A stretch of DNA of 64,000 nucleotides from Caloramator fervidus. Lineage in GTDB: Bacteria > Bacillota > Clostridia > Clostridiales > Caloramatoraceae. This document shows, one piece after another, positions 53,704 through 63,734 of this stretch; positions within the stretch are counted from its first letter, which is position 1, and every line of letters starts with the position of its first letter. The position numbers were made by a program, and so were the translations under genes. The notes beneath the pieces were generated by a model. It searched no databases. It was not told where the DNA came from and worked only from the letters and a program-made list of their open reading frames with translations. The stretch spans positions 29,628 to 93,627 of the forward strand of contig NZ_FNUK01000004.1 in NCBI RefSeq assembly GCF_900108045.1, given 5' to 3'.

Positions 53704-55137
53704 CTACTGTAATAAAGCTTTATACACATCTACATAAACTTTTGCTGATTCACACCAACTATTATCAGAGGTCATAGCCCTGTATATAAGTTTATCAAAA
53801 GAATCCTTCTCATTATTATAAACCCAAATAGCATATTTTATTATATCAAGCATCTCCTTTGAACTATAATGTGCAAAGGAAAATCCGTTTCCCTCTCCTG
53901 TAAATCTATTATAAGGCTTTACCGTATCCTTTAAACCTCCCGTTTCCCTTACTATAGGTAAACTTCCATATCTTAAAGCAATAAGCTGTCCAATTCCACA
54001 GGGCTCAAACAAAGATGGCATTAAAAATAAATCGGATGCAGCATAAATCTTTCTTGCAAGTTCTTCGCTGTATTTTATATTAGAAGATATCTTTGATGGA
54101 TAAACAGAAGCATAATAACGGAACATATCTTCATAAACCGTATCCCCTGCCCCTAAAATAACAAATTGAACATCCAATGCCAAAATATCCTGAATGACTT
54201 CTGCAATTAAATCAAGCCCCTTTTGCTTTGTAAGTCTTGTAACCATACCAATCATAATAGTATATGGATTTACTGGCAGGTTAAGTTCTTTTTGAAGCTC
54301 TATTTTATTTTCTCTTTTTATGTAAAAAGAATTTTCATCATAATTTTTGTATAAAAACTTGTCCGTTTTAGGATTATATTCATCATAATCTATTCCATTT
54401 ATTATTCCAATAAGCTTATTAGAGTATGCACTTAAAAGCCCATGAAGCCCTTCTCCATAAAATGAGGTTTTTATCTCATCTGCATAAGTTTTACTTACGG
54501 TAGTTACCTTATCAGAATAAATTATTCCTGCTTTCATTAAATTAACTGCATCATAATATTTTAATCTATCCTCTGTAAAATAATAATCATCAAGATTCAA
54601 AAGGTCCCAAAGTATATCCTTTTTAAAGATTCCTTGATATTTTAAGTTATGAATTGTATATATAGTTTTTATATCTTTATGTTTAAAACTTTGAGAATAG
54701 TGAGCTTTTAAAACTAAAGGAATAGCTGCCGTATGCCAGTCATTGCAATGAATTATATCAGGATTAAAATCTAAATAATTTATAGCCTCAACTACTGACC
54801 TACTAAAAAATATAAACCTTTCATCATCATCTCCATACCCATAGGCTCCATCTCTTTTAAAATAATATTCATTATCTACAAAATAAAAAGGAACACCCTG
54901 ATACTCTAAATACTCTATCCCACAGTATTGATTTCGCCATCCCAACTGAACATTAAAATGACATAAATGTTTCATGGCCATTTTATATTCATATTTTATA
55001 TCCTTATACTTAGGCATTATAACCCTTACATCTACACCGTTTTTTCTTAAAACTTTAGGAAGGGCTAAAGATACATCGGCAAGCCCTCCCGTTTTTAAGA
55101 AAGGATAAACTTCTGAAGTTGCAAATAAAACTTTCAT
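53704..55137 (-). CDS. glgA: Glycogen synthase (ADP-glucose)
   Basis: 477 residues, GT5. Extends alpha-1,4 chains from ADP-glucose. Visible: TSEVYPFLKTGGLADVSLALP (KTGGL motif near 16), HCNDWHTA, TIHNLKYQGIF, VTRLTKQKGLDLI and MPSLFEPCGIGQLIALRYGS (donor E). ATG at 55137 follows GGGGGATT. Eight bases after glgP starts there is no promoter, consistent with one operon. Confidence 0.96.
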   Translation of the reverse strand: MKVLFATSEVYPFLKTGGLADVSLALPKVLRKNGVDVRVIMPKYKDIKYEYKMAMKHLCHFNVQLGWRNQYCGIEYLEYQGVPFYFVDNEYYFKRDGAYGYGDDDERFIFFSRSVVEAINYLDFNPDIIHCNDWHTAAIPLVLKAHYSQSFKHKDIKTIYTIHNLKYQGIFKKDILWDLLNLDDYYFTEDRLKYYDAVNLMKAGIIYSDKVTTVSKTYADEIKTSFYGEGLHGLLSAYSNKLIGIINGIDYDEYNPKTDKFLYKNYDENSFYIKRENKIELQKELNLPVNPYTIMIGMVTRLTKQKGLDLIAEVIQDILALDVQFVILGAGDTVYEDMFRYYASVYPSKISSNIKYSEELARKIYAASDLFLMPSLFEPCGIGQLIALRYGSLPIVRETGGLKDTVKPYNRFTGEGNGFSFAHYSSKEMLDIIKYAIWVYNNEKDSFDKLIYRAMTSDNSWCESAKVYVDVYKALLQ

Positions 55138-55149
55138 ATAATCCCCCCA

Positions 55150-56259
55150 CTATAAGTAAATTCTACTTCCCTTTTCTATTACAATAGGATATTTATCATC
55201 CCCTATTAAAACCTTATCCTCTTCAATTATTGTATTTTTATCAATTATAACATTTTTTAATTTTACATTTTTCCCTATAATGCATCTTGAAAATATAATG
55301 GAATTAATTACTTCTGCCCCTTCTTCTATAATCACCCTTCTTCCTATTATACTGTTTGAAACTAGTCCTTTTATAATACTTCCATTTGCTATAACTGAAT
55401 TTGTAACTAAAGATCCATTTAAATATTTTGTTGGCGGTGAATCATAGGACTTTGTATATATGTATCCATTTTTACTACAAAGTTCTTTCATAATATCTTG
55501 ATCTAAAAAATCCATAGAAACTTTATAATATGAAGCTATGGAATTTATACATCCTAAATAACCATCAAATTCATAAGCTCTAACATCATGATCCCTTACA
55601 TGTCTATATACATAATCTATGACGCTTGAACAATTTCCTTCCTGTATACACTTGTAAATAGCTTGAATTAAAAACTCTTTGCTCATAAAGAAAATTTCCA
55701 TAGAAACATTTATCTTCTCTCCCATTCCAAGGTTTTTACCAACAGATATAACCTTTCCATCTTTTATATTTAAAACATCACAGCTTAAAAACATATCACT
55801 ATTTTCAACTTTTTTATAAACTATAGTTACATCTGCTCCGCTTTTTTCATGTTCCATTGCAATTTTTTCAAGATCTATATTACATATCATCCTTGACCGT
55901 GATAAAACTACTTTTTCTTTTTTGCTTCTAAAAAAATATTCCATGTTATATTTAAAGGAATTGATATCCTCTTGAACAAGCTGTTTTAATGTATAATTAA
56001 ATATAAAAAGCCCATCAATTTTTCTATTTAAATCCCAAGGTTTTCCTGAACCTATATGATCCACCAAAGATCTCGAATTTGTTTTTACAAAAATCCCTAC
56101 ATTTGTTATTCCACTATTTACCATATTAGAAAGAATAAAATCTATTACTCTATATCTTGCAAAAATAGGGATGCTAGCTAAAGGTCTATTTAATGTAAGA
56201 CTTCTTATATTACTTTCATCTTCATTTAACAATATAACCCCCATATAATCCCTTAGCAT
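55150..56259 (-). CDS. glgD: Glucose-1-phosphate adenylyltransferase subunit GlgD
   Basis: 369 residues. Paralogue of GlgC with the same two-domain layout (nucleotidyltransferase and left-handed beta helix, the latter from about 280). The nucleotide loop is degraded: MGVILLNEDESNIRSLTLNR replaces GGQGTRL, which fits the regulatory, non-catalytic role known for GlgD in Firmicutes. Later motifs RYRVIDFILSNMVNSGI and DHIGSGKPWDLNR are kept. ATG at 56259 follows GGGGGG. Probably forms a heterotetramer with GlgC. Confidence 0.95.
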   Translation of the reverse strand: MLRDYMGVILLNEDESNIRSLTLNRPLASIPIFARYRVIDFILSNMVNSGITNVGIFVKTNSRSLVDHIGSGKPWDLNRKIDGLFIFNYTLKQLVQEDINSFKYNMEYFFRSKKEKVVLSRSRMICNIDLEKIAMEHEKSGADVTIVYKKVENSDMFLSCDVLNIKDGKVISVGKNLGMGEKINVSMEIFFMSKEFLIQAIYKCIQEGNCSSVIDYVYRHVRDHDVRAYEFDGYLGCINSIASYYKVSMDFLDQDIMKELCSKNGYIYTKSYDSPPTKYLNGSLVTNSVIANGSIIKGLVSNSIIGRRVIIEEGAEVINSIIFSRCIIGKNVKLKNVIIDKNTIIEEDKVLIGDDKYPIVIEKGSRIYL

Positions 56260-56271
56260 ATTATCCCCCCA

Positions 56272-57417
56272 TCAACCTTTTATTATATTTTCCTTAACAT
56301 CTTTATTTTCAGGTATTAATACTATTTCGCTTCCATCACCTACTCTTATGCCTTCTCTTATTCTTACCCCATTCCCGACAACGCTTTTTATAACAACTGC
56401 TCCATCTTCAATTCTTACGTTGGGTAGTATAACTGAATCTTTAACCTTTGCGTTTTTCCCTATATAAACTCCCCTTGAAATAACTGAATTTTCAACTTCT
56501 CCATAAATAATACATCCATCAACTATCATAGAATTTTTAACAGAGGCTTCAGGCCCTATATACTGAGGTGGAAGAGAATAATCAAAGGCATATATTTTAT
56601 TTACACTTTCATAAAGGTCAATTGGACAGTCTTCCTTTAAAAGATCCATATTAGCTTCCCAATAACTTTCAACAGTTCCAACATCCTTCCAATATCCATA
56701 AAATCTATATGCATAAAGCTTTGCACCAGCCTGAAGCATTTTAGGAATTATATTTTTTCCAAAATCATTTGAAGATGTGGGATCTTTTTGATCCTCCTTT
56801 AGAAAATGCTTTAACTTATTCCAATTAAATATATATATCCCCATAGATGCTAAGTTGCTCTTTGGCTTTTTGGGCTTTTCTTCAAATTCATATATTCTTC
56901 CATCCTCATGGGTATTCATTATTCCAAAACGACTTGCCTCCTCCATTGGAACTTCAATAACTGCTATTGTACAATCAGCTTTTTTTTCTTTGTGATATTC
57001 AAGCATAGGATTGTAATCCATTTTGTATATGTGATCACCAGATAAAACAAGAACATATTCAGGATTGTAATAATCTATGTAATTTATATTTTGATATATA
57101 GCATCTGCAGTTCCTTTGTACCAATTCCCTCCCGCTTCATGTTGATAAGGCGGGAGTATCCTAACCCCTCCAAACTTTCTATCAAGATCCCACGTCATAC
57201 CAATTCCAATATGGGCATTTAAAATAAGCGGCTGATACTGTGTTAAAACTCCAACGGTATCTATTGATGAATTTGCACAATTGCTTAAAACAAAATCAAT
57301 TATTCTATATTTACCTCCAAATGGAACAGCAGGCTTTGCATTATTTTTTGTAAGAGCCTTTAATCTTGTCCCCTGTCCCCCCGCAAGAATCATAGCAATT
57401 ATTTCTTTTTTACGCAC
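56272..57417 (-). CDS. glgC: Glucose-1-phosphate adenylyltransferase, catalytic subunit
   Basis: About 381 residues. Makes ADP-glucose. Visible: [87 protein letters not shown] and [19 protein letters not shown]. Start: GTG at 57417 lies eight bases after AAGGAG and gives the usual [14 protein letters not shown]-terminus; the frame opens three codons earlier. It precedes glgD. Confidence 0.96.
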   Translation of the reverse strand: MRKKEIIAMILAGGQGTRLKALTKNNAKPAVPFGGKYRIIDFVLSNCANSSIDTVGVLTQYQPLILNAHIGIGMTWDLDRKFGGVRILPPYQHEAGGNWYKGTADAIYQNINYIDYYNPEYVLVLSGDHIYKMDYNPMLEYHKEKKADCTIAVIEVPMEEASRFGIMNTHEDGRIYEFEEKPKKPKSNLASMGIYIFNWNKLKHFLKEDQKDPTSSNDFGKNIIPKMLQAGAKLYAYRFYGYWKDVGTVESYWEANMDLLKEDCPIDLYESVNKIYAFDYSLPPQYIGPEASVKNSMIVDGCIIYGEVENSVISRGVYIGKNAKVKDSVILPNVRIEDGAVVIKSVVGNGVRIREGIRVGDGSEIVLIPENKDVKENIIKG

Positions 57418-57422
57418 AAAAA

Positions 57423-59315
57423 TCACTCCTTTTTAGGTTTTAAAACTATAAATGAATACGGTGCTATTTTTATATTTACTGAATAATCTCTACCATGCCA
57501 TGTATCCTCTAGCGATTTTATGCAACCGATGTTTATAAAATTACTACCTGAATAAATATCTTTATCACTATTAAAAACTTCTACATATTCACAACCTTTT
57601 GGAACTCCTATCTTATAATTCTCATATTTCCCACTTCCAAAATTACAGATTATAACTAAAAAATCCTCCTCATTTTTTGACCTTCTTATGAAAGATAAAA
57701 CACTTTGATGACTATTATCTGCATCTATCCATTCAAATCCTTCCCTTTTATAATCAAGTTCCCATAATGCTTTATTTTGTAAATAAAATATGTTAAGATC
57801 TCTTACATATCTTTTTAAGGAATCATGGATAGGATACTTTAAAAGAAACCATTCAATTTCTTCATAAAACCTCCATTCTATAAATTGAGCTATCTCTCCC
57901 CCCATAAATAAAAGCTTTTTTCCTGGGTGAGACATCATATATCCATATAAAAGTCTAAGGTTTGCAAACTTTTCTTCGTAACTTCCGGGCATTTTATCAA
58001 CAAGAGATTTTTTCCCATGAACTACTTCATCATGGGAAAGGGGTAAAATAAAATTTTCTGAGTAATTATACATCATGGAAAAAGTCAAAAGATTATGATT
58101 ATTTTTTCTTAAGTTTTCACCCATAGACATATATCTTAAGGTATCATTCATCCATCCCATGTTCCATTTATAATTAAATCCAAGACCTCCATCATAGGTT
58201 GGATAAGTAACCAAAGGCCATGCTGTAGATTCTTCTGCTATCATTAAAGGATTATCAATATTTTCAAAAACAACCTTATTAAGCTTTTTTAAAAATTCTA
58301 CGGCATCTAAATTTTCTATCCCACCTTTTTTATTTCTTATGTAAAAATTAGGCTTTCCAAAATTCAAATAAAGCATTGAAGCAACTGCGTCAACTCTAAG
58401 TCCATCTACATGAAATTCCTTAAACCAATAAAGGGCATTTGAGATTAAAAAGCTTTGAACATGCCCCTTTGAATAATCAAAATTTGCAGTTCCCCAATCG
58501 TAATTATCTGCTAAAAGAGGATTTTCACTTTCATAAAGATGATTTCCATCAAAATTATAAAGGCCATGTTCATCTCTACAAAAATGCCCTGGTACCCAAT
58601 CTAAGATAACCCCTATTCCTTCATTGTGCATTTTATCTACAAAATATTTAAAATCCTCTGGCCTTCCATATCTACTTGTTGGAGAATAATACCCTGTAAC
58701 TTGATATCCCCATGAAGCATCTAAAGGATGTTCCATTATAGGCATAATTTCTACATGAGTATACCCCATATCCCTTACATATTTTGAAAGTTGATCAGCT
58801 ATTTGCCTATAATTTAAAAAATGCTGACCATCTTTTTTCCAAGATCCAAGATGAACTTCGTATATATTTATAGGGCTTTCAAAATAATTTGTCTTCTTTC
58901 TTTTCTCCATCCACTCTTGATCCTTCCATTCATATTCTAAACCTTCATATACAATCGATGCCGTATTAGGTCTTATCTCTGAAAACCTTGCATAAGGATC
59001 CGCCTTTAATACTTTAGTTCCATCATATTTTACTATTTCATATTTATACAAGTCTCCTTCTTTTAATCCCTCTATAAATAACCACCAAAAGCCTGAATCT
59101 AAAACTTTAAACATTCTATGTTTTTCACCTTTCCAGTTATTAAAATCTCCAACCACTCTAACTTCCTTTGCAGAAGGAGCAAAGGTTATAAAGACAACCC
59201 CTTTTTTCCCTTTAAACTGTGTAACCTTACTTCCTAAAAAATTATAAGCTTCAAAATGCTCACCTTTTAAATATCTTTTTATATCAGATAAATATATCGT
59301 ATATTTTCTTTCCAT
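57423..59315 (-). CDS. glgB: 1,4-alpha-glucan branching enzyme
   Basis: About 630 residues: N-terminal CBM48 (about 35-125), GH13 catalytic barrel and a C-terminal beta domain. Catalytic blocks: [35 protein letters not shown] (nucleophile D), IAEESTAWP (acid E) and [18 protein letters not shown] at 59315 is preferred, with GGGG nine bases upstream; the frame opens at TTG 59333. First gene of glgBCDAP. A TATAAA lies at about 59336 with a poor -35. Confidence 0.95.
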   Translation of the reverse strand: MERKYTIYLSDIKRYLKGEHFEAYNFLGSKVTQFKGKKGVVFITFAPSAKEVRVVGDFNNWKGEKHRMFKVLDSGFWWLFIEGLKEGDLYKYEIVKYDGTKVLKADPYARFSEIRPNTASIVYEGLEYEWKDQEWMEKRKKTNYFESPINIYEVHLGSWKKDGQHFLNYRQIADQLSKYVRDMGYTHVEIMPIMEHPLDASWGYQVTGYYSPTSRYGRPEDFKYFVDKMHNEGIGVILDWVPGHFCRDEHGLYNFDGNHLYESENPLLADNYDWGTANFDYSKGHVQSFLISNALYWFKEFHVDGLRVDAVASMLYLNFGKPNFYIRNKKGGIENLDAVEFLKKLNKVVFENIDNPLMIAEESTAWPLVTYPTYDGGLGFNYKWNMGWMNDTLRYMSMGENLRKNNHNLLTFSMMYNYSENFILPLSHDEVVHGKKSLVDKMPGSYEEKFANLRLLYGYMMSHPGKKLLFMGGEIAQFIEWRFYEEIEWFLLKYPIHDSLKRYVRDLNIFYLQNKALWELDYKREGFEWIDADNSHQSVLSFIRRSKNEEDFLVIICNFGSGKYENYKIGVPKGCEYVEVFNSDKDIYSGSNFINIGCIKSLEDTWHGRDYSVNIKIAPYSFIVLKPKKE

Positions 59316-59385
59316 ATCCCTCATCCCCAACAAATTTTATACATTATTTACCCTATGTTTAAATATTTGTAAATATAACCTAAAA

Positions 59386-59970
59386 TTAATCATTAAATAT
59401 TTCGTTTACCAAGCATTTAAACTCATCATACATTTTAAAACCTTGAAGCTCAGATAAGGCCTCTACTAAACTTAAATAATACCATTTCTGCTCCCTATAT
59501 CCTGCATTAAAGTTTTCCCAAACTTTTTTTCCAACCTTTTTATATTCTTTATATGTGCTTCTTATATTGCTTAACTTATCTGCACATATTAGCATCTTAA
59601 CATCCCTTGAAGAATTTTTTACAAATTCTATGGTATGCTCTTTCCTGTATTTCCATGTTTTAATTTCTTCCTCTTGGCTTAAGCTTCCGCTTATCTTTAA
59701 AGGCTCTGAAACTGCAAGTATAAGATCTAAAGTTCTTTTATTAAAATTTTGCTTTATTATATTTATAAGCTCCTTTTTATCTCCTTTTGTATCTTCAATA
59801 GTATCATGCAGCAAAGCTGCATTTAAAATATCCTCATCTGCTCCATTTTCATAAAGAATAACTGCAACCTCTATTGGATGTATAATATAAGGGTCCCTTG
59901 AACCCTTTCTTAACTGTTCTTTATGTACATCCCATGCAATCTTTAAAGCTAAAAAATTCAACTTTAACAC
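59386..59970 (-). CDS. HD-domain phosphohydrolase, RelA/SpoT-hydrolase-like
   Basis: 194 residues, HD domain only. HPIEVAVILYENGADEDILN followed by AALLHDTIEDTKGD, with H, HD and the later D in ICADKLSNIRS, gives the metal site seen in MESH1/SpoT hydrolases of (p)ppGpp. No synthetase domain. Substrate is therefore likely an alarmone or another nucleotide, unproven. ATG at 59970. It precedes glgB by about 70 bases on the same strand. Confidence 0.85.
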   Translation of the reverse strand: MLKLNFLALKIAWDVHKEQLRKGSRDPYIIHPIEVAVILYENGADEDILNAALLHDTIEDTKGDKKELINIIKQNFNKRTLDLILAVSEPLKISGSLSQEEEIKTWKYRKEHTIEFVKNSSRDVKMLICADKLSNIRSTYKEYKKVGKKVWENFNAGYREQKWYYLSLVEALSELQGFKMYDEFKCLVNEIFND

Positions 59971-60044
59971 CCCTTGTAAAGTATTTATTAATATTTTAAA
60001 GAATAAATCAAATTAAAACAACCAAAAAATACCTATGTTTAACT

Positions 60045-60063
60045 CAACTTTTGTCAAAAGTTG
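60045..60063 (+). promoter_or_regulatory. Palindrome with a Spo0A-box-like centre upstream of the histidine kinase
   Basis: A perfect 9-base inverted repeat, CAACTTTTG-T-CAAAAGTTG, 78 bases before the kinase start. It contains TTTTGTCAAAA, one base from the consensus Spo0A box; it might also be an operator for a dimeric repressor. Confidence 0.4.
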
Positions 60064-60140
60064 CGATATTTTATTTGCAGGAAAAATGTAAATTATGTTG
60101 AAATACTTATATGCTTGAATTTTTAATAGTAGGTGATAGT

Positions 60141-61337
60141 ATGGAAAATGTTGATATTGAATGTAAAGAATTGAAATGCATCCTCAATGAAATATTTTTA
60201 AAAAGTCCTAATGCAATTGCTATATTCGACTTAAATGGAAATATAATAATGAAAAACAATATGTATGAGGAATTCATAAAAACTTCAAAATCAGACATAT
60301 TTAATACCTTTAATCTAGATAAAAATCTCATAATACAGGAACTTAAAACAAACTGCAAATATGCTATCGAAAAAATTAACTTTATAGATGAGAATAACAA
60401 TAGTCTTTGGTATAAGCTAAACTTTTTCTCTATAAAAAATTATTTTGCAGTTATACTAAGTAATATTACTGAATCAATAGTAATGTCTCAAAAAATTCAA
60501 AATGATGAGGCTATTATAAATAAATTTATTAACGAAAATACCAGACTTCAAAACAAACTTGAATATGAAAAATTAAAAAGCGATTTTTTGCTTAGAGTTT
60601 CCCATGAACTTAGGACTCCTGTAAATGTAATTTATGGAACTATTCAACTTATTGAAATACTTAAGGAAAAGGATACATTTATTCAAAGCTTTAATGACTT
60701 TTTCCCTATTCTAAAGCAGAATGTATATAGATTGATAAAAATAGTTAATAATATAGTAGATATCACAAGCATAGATGCAGGATTTATGAAGTTAAATATT
60801 AAAAATACAGATATTATAGATTTAGTTAAAAATATTTGTTCATCTGTAAACAGTTATTTAAAAAATAAAAACATTAACATAATATTTAGCTCCCCTTTTA
60901 AAGAAAAATATATAGCCTGTGATCCTGAAAAAATAAAAAAAGTTATTTTAAATATTTTATCAAATGCCGTTAAATTTTCAAAAAACGAAAAGGTAAATAT
61001 TTCCGTATGTATTCTAGAAGAAAATAATGATTTAATTATAAAGATTAAGGATGATGGAATTGGTATTCCAAAAAAATTTCATGACGTGATATTTAATAGA
61101 TTTAAGCAACTTGACCCATGTATGACAAGAAAAAACGAAGGATGTGGAATAGGACTATCCCTTGTAAAAGAATTTATTAAAATGCACAAAGGAGAAATTT
61201 TTATAAATAGCGAAGAAAACAAAGGAACAGAATTTATAATAAAGCTTCCTAAATATGAAATCGAAGATGAAGTAGCCATAACAAAAAATGAAAACTATCT
61301 AGAAAATATTCAAATTGAATTTTCAGATATCCAGTAG
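60141..61337 (+). CDS. Orphan PAS sensor histidine kinase
   Basis: About 398 residues, no membrane segment, so cytoplasmic. PAS domain (about 10-110, with NAIAIFDLNGNIIMKNN), coiled linker, HisKA with FLLRVSHELRTPVNVIYG (phospho-accepting H), then HATPase: NILSNAVKFSKN, IKDDGIGIPKKFHDVIF and GCGIGLSLVKEFIKM. No response regulator lies next to it. Orphan cytoplasmic kinases of this type phosphorylate Spo0A or relays in Clostridia (inference). ATG at 60141 follows GGTGAT; an earlier in-frame start at 60111 lacks a signal. The palindrome upstream may regulate it. Confidence 0.88.
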   Translation: MENVDIECKELKCILNEIFLKSPNAIAIFDLNGNIIMKNNMYEEFIKTSKSDIFNTFNLDKNLIIQELKTNCKYAIEKINFIDENNNSLWYKLNFFSIKNYFAVILSNITESIVMSQKIQNDEAIINKFINENTRLQNKLEYEKLKSDFLLRVSHELRTPVNVIYGTIQLIEILKEKDTFIQSFNDFFPILKQNVYRLIKIVNNIVDITSIDAGFMKLNIKNTDIIDLVKNICSSVNSYLKNKNINIIFSSPFKEKYIACDPEKIKKVILNILSNAVKFSKNEKVNISVCILEENNDLIIKIKDDGIGIPKKFHDVIFNRFKQLDPCMTRKNEGCGIGLSLVKEFIKMHKGEIFINSEENKGTEFIIKLPKYEIEDEVAITKNENYLENIQIEFSDIQ

Positions 61338-61356
61338 GGTTAACCCTACTGGATAT
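61327..61356. terminator. Bidirectional terminator between the kinase and mltG
   Basis: A 30-base perfect palindrome (arms 61327-61339 and 61344-61356 around TTAA). Both convergent stop codons, 61337 and 61346, lie inside it. Confidence 0.88.
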
Positions 61357-62338
61357 ATTTTGATACATTTTTTAAATGTTCTTCATAGGTTTTACTAAAT
61401 ACATGCCCTTTACCTGTAAATACATAATATAAATAATCATGTTCTTCAGGATAAAGGGCAGCTTCAATGGATTTTATACTAGGAGATGCTATAGGACCTG
61501 GAGGAAGTCCTATAATTTTATAGGTATTATAAGGTGATTCAAATTTATAATCTTTATAGTAAAGCCTATTTATATGCCTTTCACCTTTGGTTATGGAATA
61601 TATAACAGTAGCATCTATTTGAAGAGGCATTTTTCTTTTTAACCTATTGTATATAACCCCTGATATAGTCTTTTTTTCTTTATCATCATAAGCCTCCTTT
61701 TCAATTAAAGAAGCTATGGTAATCACTTCATCTAAAGATAAATTAAGTTCCTTTTGTCTTTCTAAATAAGGCTTATATTTATCTAAAAATCTATCAAACA
61801 TAATTTTTATTATTTCCCGTTTGTTAAGACTATAAGGAATATAATAAGTATCAGGATATATATACCCTTCAAGTTCATAAAACACGTTATCCTTTACCCT
61901 AATAAGGTGTTCTTTATCAAAATCAGAAACTCTAGCTAAAAGCAAATCTTCCTTTTTCATAAGTTTTAAATCTTCAAGTCTTTTAGCAATTTGATACAGA
62001 TTAAAACCTTCTGGAATGGTAACTATAGCAAAATCTGATTTCCCTGAAGTTATTTTTTTTAAAATAAAATCTATATCTTTATTCTCAGGAATTATATAAT
62101 TTCCTACTTTTATGCCTTTATCATATCCCTTTACTTTAGCAAAATATAAGAAAAACTTTTTTGATTTTATAACCTTCTTGTTAGACAAAAAATCTGCTAC
62201 TTTATTAATACTATCACCTGGCTTTATAATCAAATAAACTTGATTTTTATTATAAGTTTTTGTAAAGGTCTTAAAACAGAATAAAAAAGCTACTAAAAAA
62301 GCAATCAAAACAATAAAAATAAAATATCTAAATTTCAT
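61346..62338 (-). CDS. mltG: Endolytic murein transglycosylase MltG
   Basis: 330 residues: membrane anchor at about 7-25, a LysM-like region around 35-110 with LIIKPGDSINKVADFLSN, then the YceG catalytic domain with SLDEVITIASLIEKEAYD (catalytic E) and YNRLKRKMPLQIDATVIYS, ending GLPPGPIASPSIKSIEAALYP. Cuts nascent glycan strands and ends polymerisation. ATG at 62338. It lies 21 bases downstream of the asparaginase-like gene on the same strand. Confidence 0.93.
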   Translation of the reverse strand: MKFRYFIFIVLIAFLVAFLFCFKTFTKTYNKNQVYLIIKPGDSINKVADFLSNKKVIKSKKFFLYFAKVKGYDKGIKVGNYIIPENKDIDFILKKITSGKSDFAIVTIPEGFNLYQIAKRLEDLKLMKKEDLLLARVSDFDKEHLIRVKDNVFYELEGYIYPDTYYIPYSLNKREIIKIMFDRFLDKYKPYLERQKELNLSLDEVITIASLIEKEAYDDKEKKTISGVIYNRLKRKMPLQIDATVIYSITKGERHINRLYYKDYKFESPYNTYKIIGLPPGPIASPSIKSIEAALYPEEHDYLYYVFTGKGHVFSKTYEEHLKNVSKYIQ

Positions 62339-62359
62339 ACCATCAACTCCTATGTGGTT

Positions 62360-63358
62360 TTATATTGTGAATATAGGCTTTATTTCTCCTACTTTTTCTC
62401 CTATACTGTTTTTATTATCCATAACAGTGAACTCCTTTAATGTATTTTTTTCTTCATCATCTAATATATTAAGGCTTTCTAGTATTTTAATAACAACAGG
62501 ATACAAAGCTCTAAAATTTCCATCCTCAATCTTCACTGCAATTCCTATATCTAAGTCCTTTATTCCAACAGCATACACAGCTTCTGCTCCAAGTTTTCCT
62601 ATAAGTTTTCCTTTTGTATTTTTCATAAGCTCGGTACAAAATCCTCCTGTTCCTGATACCATTTGTGGATAAGAATTCATAGAATTAAAAATAACACTTG
62701 CAGCAAATCTATAATTATTATCCAATTTATCAGGATTTGCTATTTTTGCAAAAGCTAAAGCTAAATTAAAGATAGGCATACCAAACACAGGGACAGTACA
62801 TCCATCTATTCCTATAATTATATCTTCTTCTTTTATTTCACACATTTTTGAAACTACTTTTAATATATCCCTTTGAACAGGATGAGAGATAAGATTATAA
62901 CCTTTAATATCATACCCTTTAGCAATACAGCTTGCTATAATACCAGCATGCTTTCCTGAACAATCAGAATAAACAGGAGTAATTTTTATATTGTCCCTTG
63001 CCTGCTTTAAAGCTATATCTTTATTTATAGAATATCCTCCACCACATAAAAGACTATCTTCACTTACACCTATCTTTTTTAGAATTTTTATTATAGTTTC
63101 AATGTGATAATCTTCTCCAAAATGCGAAGCACACATTATAGCTATCTCATCATACGTAAAATTAAATTTTTCATATGCTCCACTTAAAAATACATTAATA
63201 GCTTGAATTGGTTTTGCAGATGATCTTACATAAGTAACTTTAAAAGGATCTCCAACATAAGCTAATACTTCGCCCTTAGAATTAACTATAACTAAGTCCC
63301 CCCTGTGAATGCTTTCAACTAAATTGCCTCGAGTTACGTAAACAAGCTCCTTTGACAT
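62360..63358 (-). CDS. L-asparaginase II-like protein (PF06089 family)
   Basis: 332 residues. Unrelated to the E. coli asparaginases, it resembles the Rhizobium etli type. Visible: VTRGNLVESIHRGDLVIV, VRSSAKPIQAINVFLSG, CASHFGEDYHIETI, VYSDCSGKHAGIIASCIAKG, IIGIDGCTVPVFGMPIFN and MVSGTGGFCTELMKNTKGK. The SSAKP and SGKH serine-lysine pairs are the active-site motifs of this family, which resembles the serine beta-lactamase fold. ATG at 63358. Likely deaminates asparagine to aspartate; other amides are possible. Confidence 0.88.
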   Translation of the reverse strand: MSKELVYVTRGNLVESIHRGDLVIVNSKGEVLAYVGDPFKVTYVRSSAKPIQAINVFLSGAYEKFNFTYDEIAIMCASHFGEDYHIETIIKILKKIGVSEDSLLCGGGYSINKDIALKQARDNIKITPVYSDCSGKHAGIIASCIAKGYDIKGYNLISHPVQRDILKVVSKMCEIKEEDIIIGIDGCTVPVFGMPIFNLALAFAKIANPDKLDNNYRFAASVIFNSMNSYPQMVSGTGGFCTELMKNTKGKLIGKLGAEAVYAVGIKDLDIGIAVKIEDGNFRALYPVVIKILESLNILDDEEKNTLKEFTVMDNKNSIGEKVGEIKPIFTI

Positions 63359-63453
63359 AATACCACCCCTAAAGGATATTCTTACTTTAGATTATAGCAT
63401 TTTCCACGAATATATTTAAATTATATTTTTAATACTTAAAATGAGGTGGTTTT

Positions 63454-63651
63454 ATGGATAAAAATCCTGACCTTTTAAACCCAATAAGCATTTTACCCGA
63501 AGACAAATATTTAAACTCCCTTTATGATAAAACCTCTAGAAATATTATGCCAAAAGAAATGAATAATCTTGTAAATCTTGGACCTATTGGTTTCTCCTTA
63601 AGTAACTTAGGCAAAAAACCCTTTGATGAAGAAATTCTTAAAAGATTTTAA
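63454..63651 (+). CDS. Small unknown protein (65 residues)
   Basis: 65 residues, hydrophilic, no cysteine, no membrane segment. The middle reads MPKEMNNLVNLGPIGFSLSN and the C-terminus is basic. I do not recognise it. ATG at 63454 has GAGGTGG upstream at good spacing, and a perfect hairpin overlaps the stop, so the gene is credible. Divergent from the asparaginase gene. Confidence 0.7.
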   Translation: MDKNPDLLNPISILPEDKYLNSLYDKTSRNIMPKEMNNLVNLGPIGFSLSNLGKKPFDEEILKRF

Positions 63652-63670
63652 TCCCCTTTTTAAGGGGATT
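63650..63670 (+). terminator. Hairpin at the end of the small gene
   Basis: A perfect 9-bp stem (63650-63658 with 63662-63670), loop TTT, overlapping the stop codon. The following T run is short (TTTCAG), so it may be weak. Confidence 0.55.
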
Positions 63671-63696
63671 TCAGATTGTTGACAAAGTATAATTTT

Positions 63697-63734
63697 AAAA
63701 AGAGAATCCATCACAAAAAAAGGATTCTCTTTTT
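63697..63734. terminator. Second hairpin before the IS1182-like transposase
   Basis: A 13-bp stem (63697-63709 with 63722-63734), 12-base loop, followed by a T run on the plus strand. It may insulate the transposase gene from upstream transcription, or be the real terminator of the small gene. Confidence 0.7.

Noticed and set aside
63679..63694. TTGACA and TATAAT close together
   Set aside because: The two hexamers are separated by only three bases, far too short for a SigA promoter.
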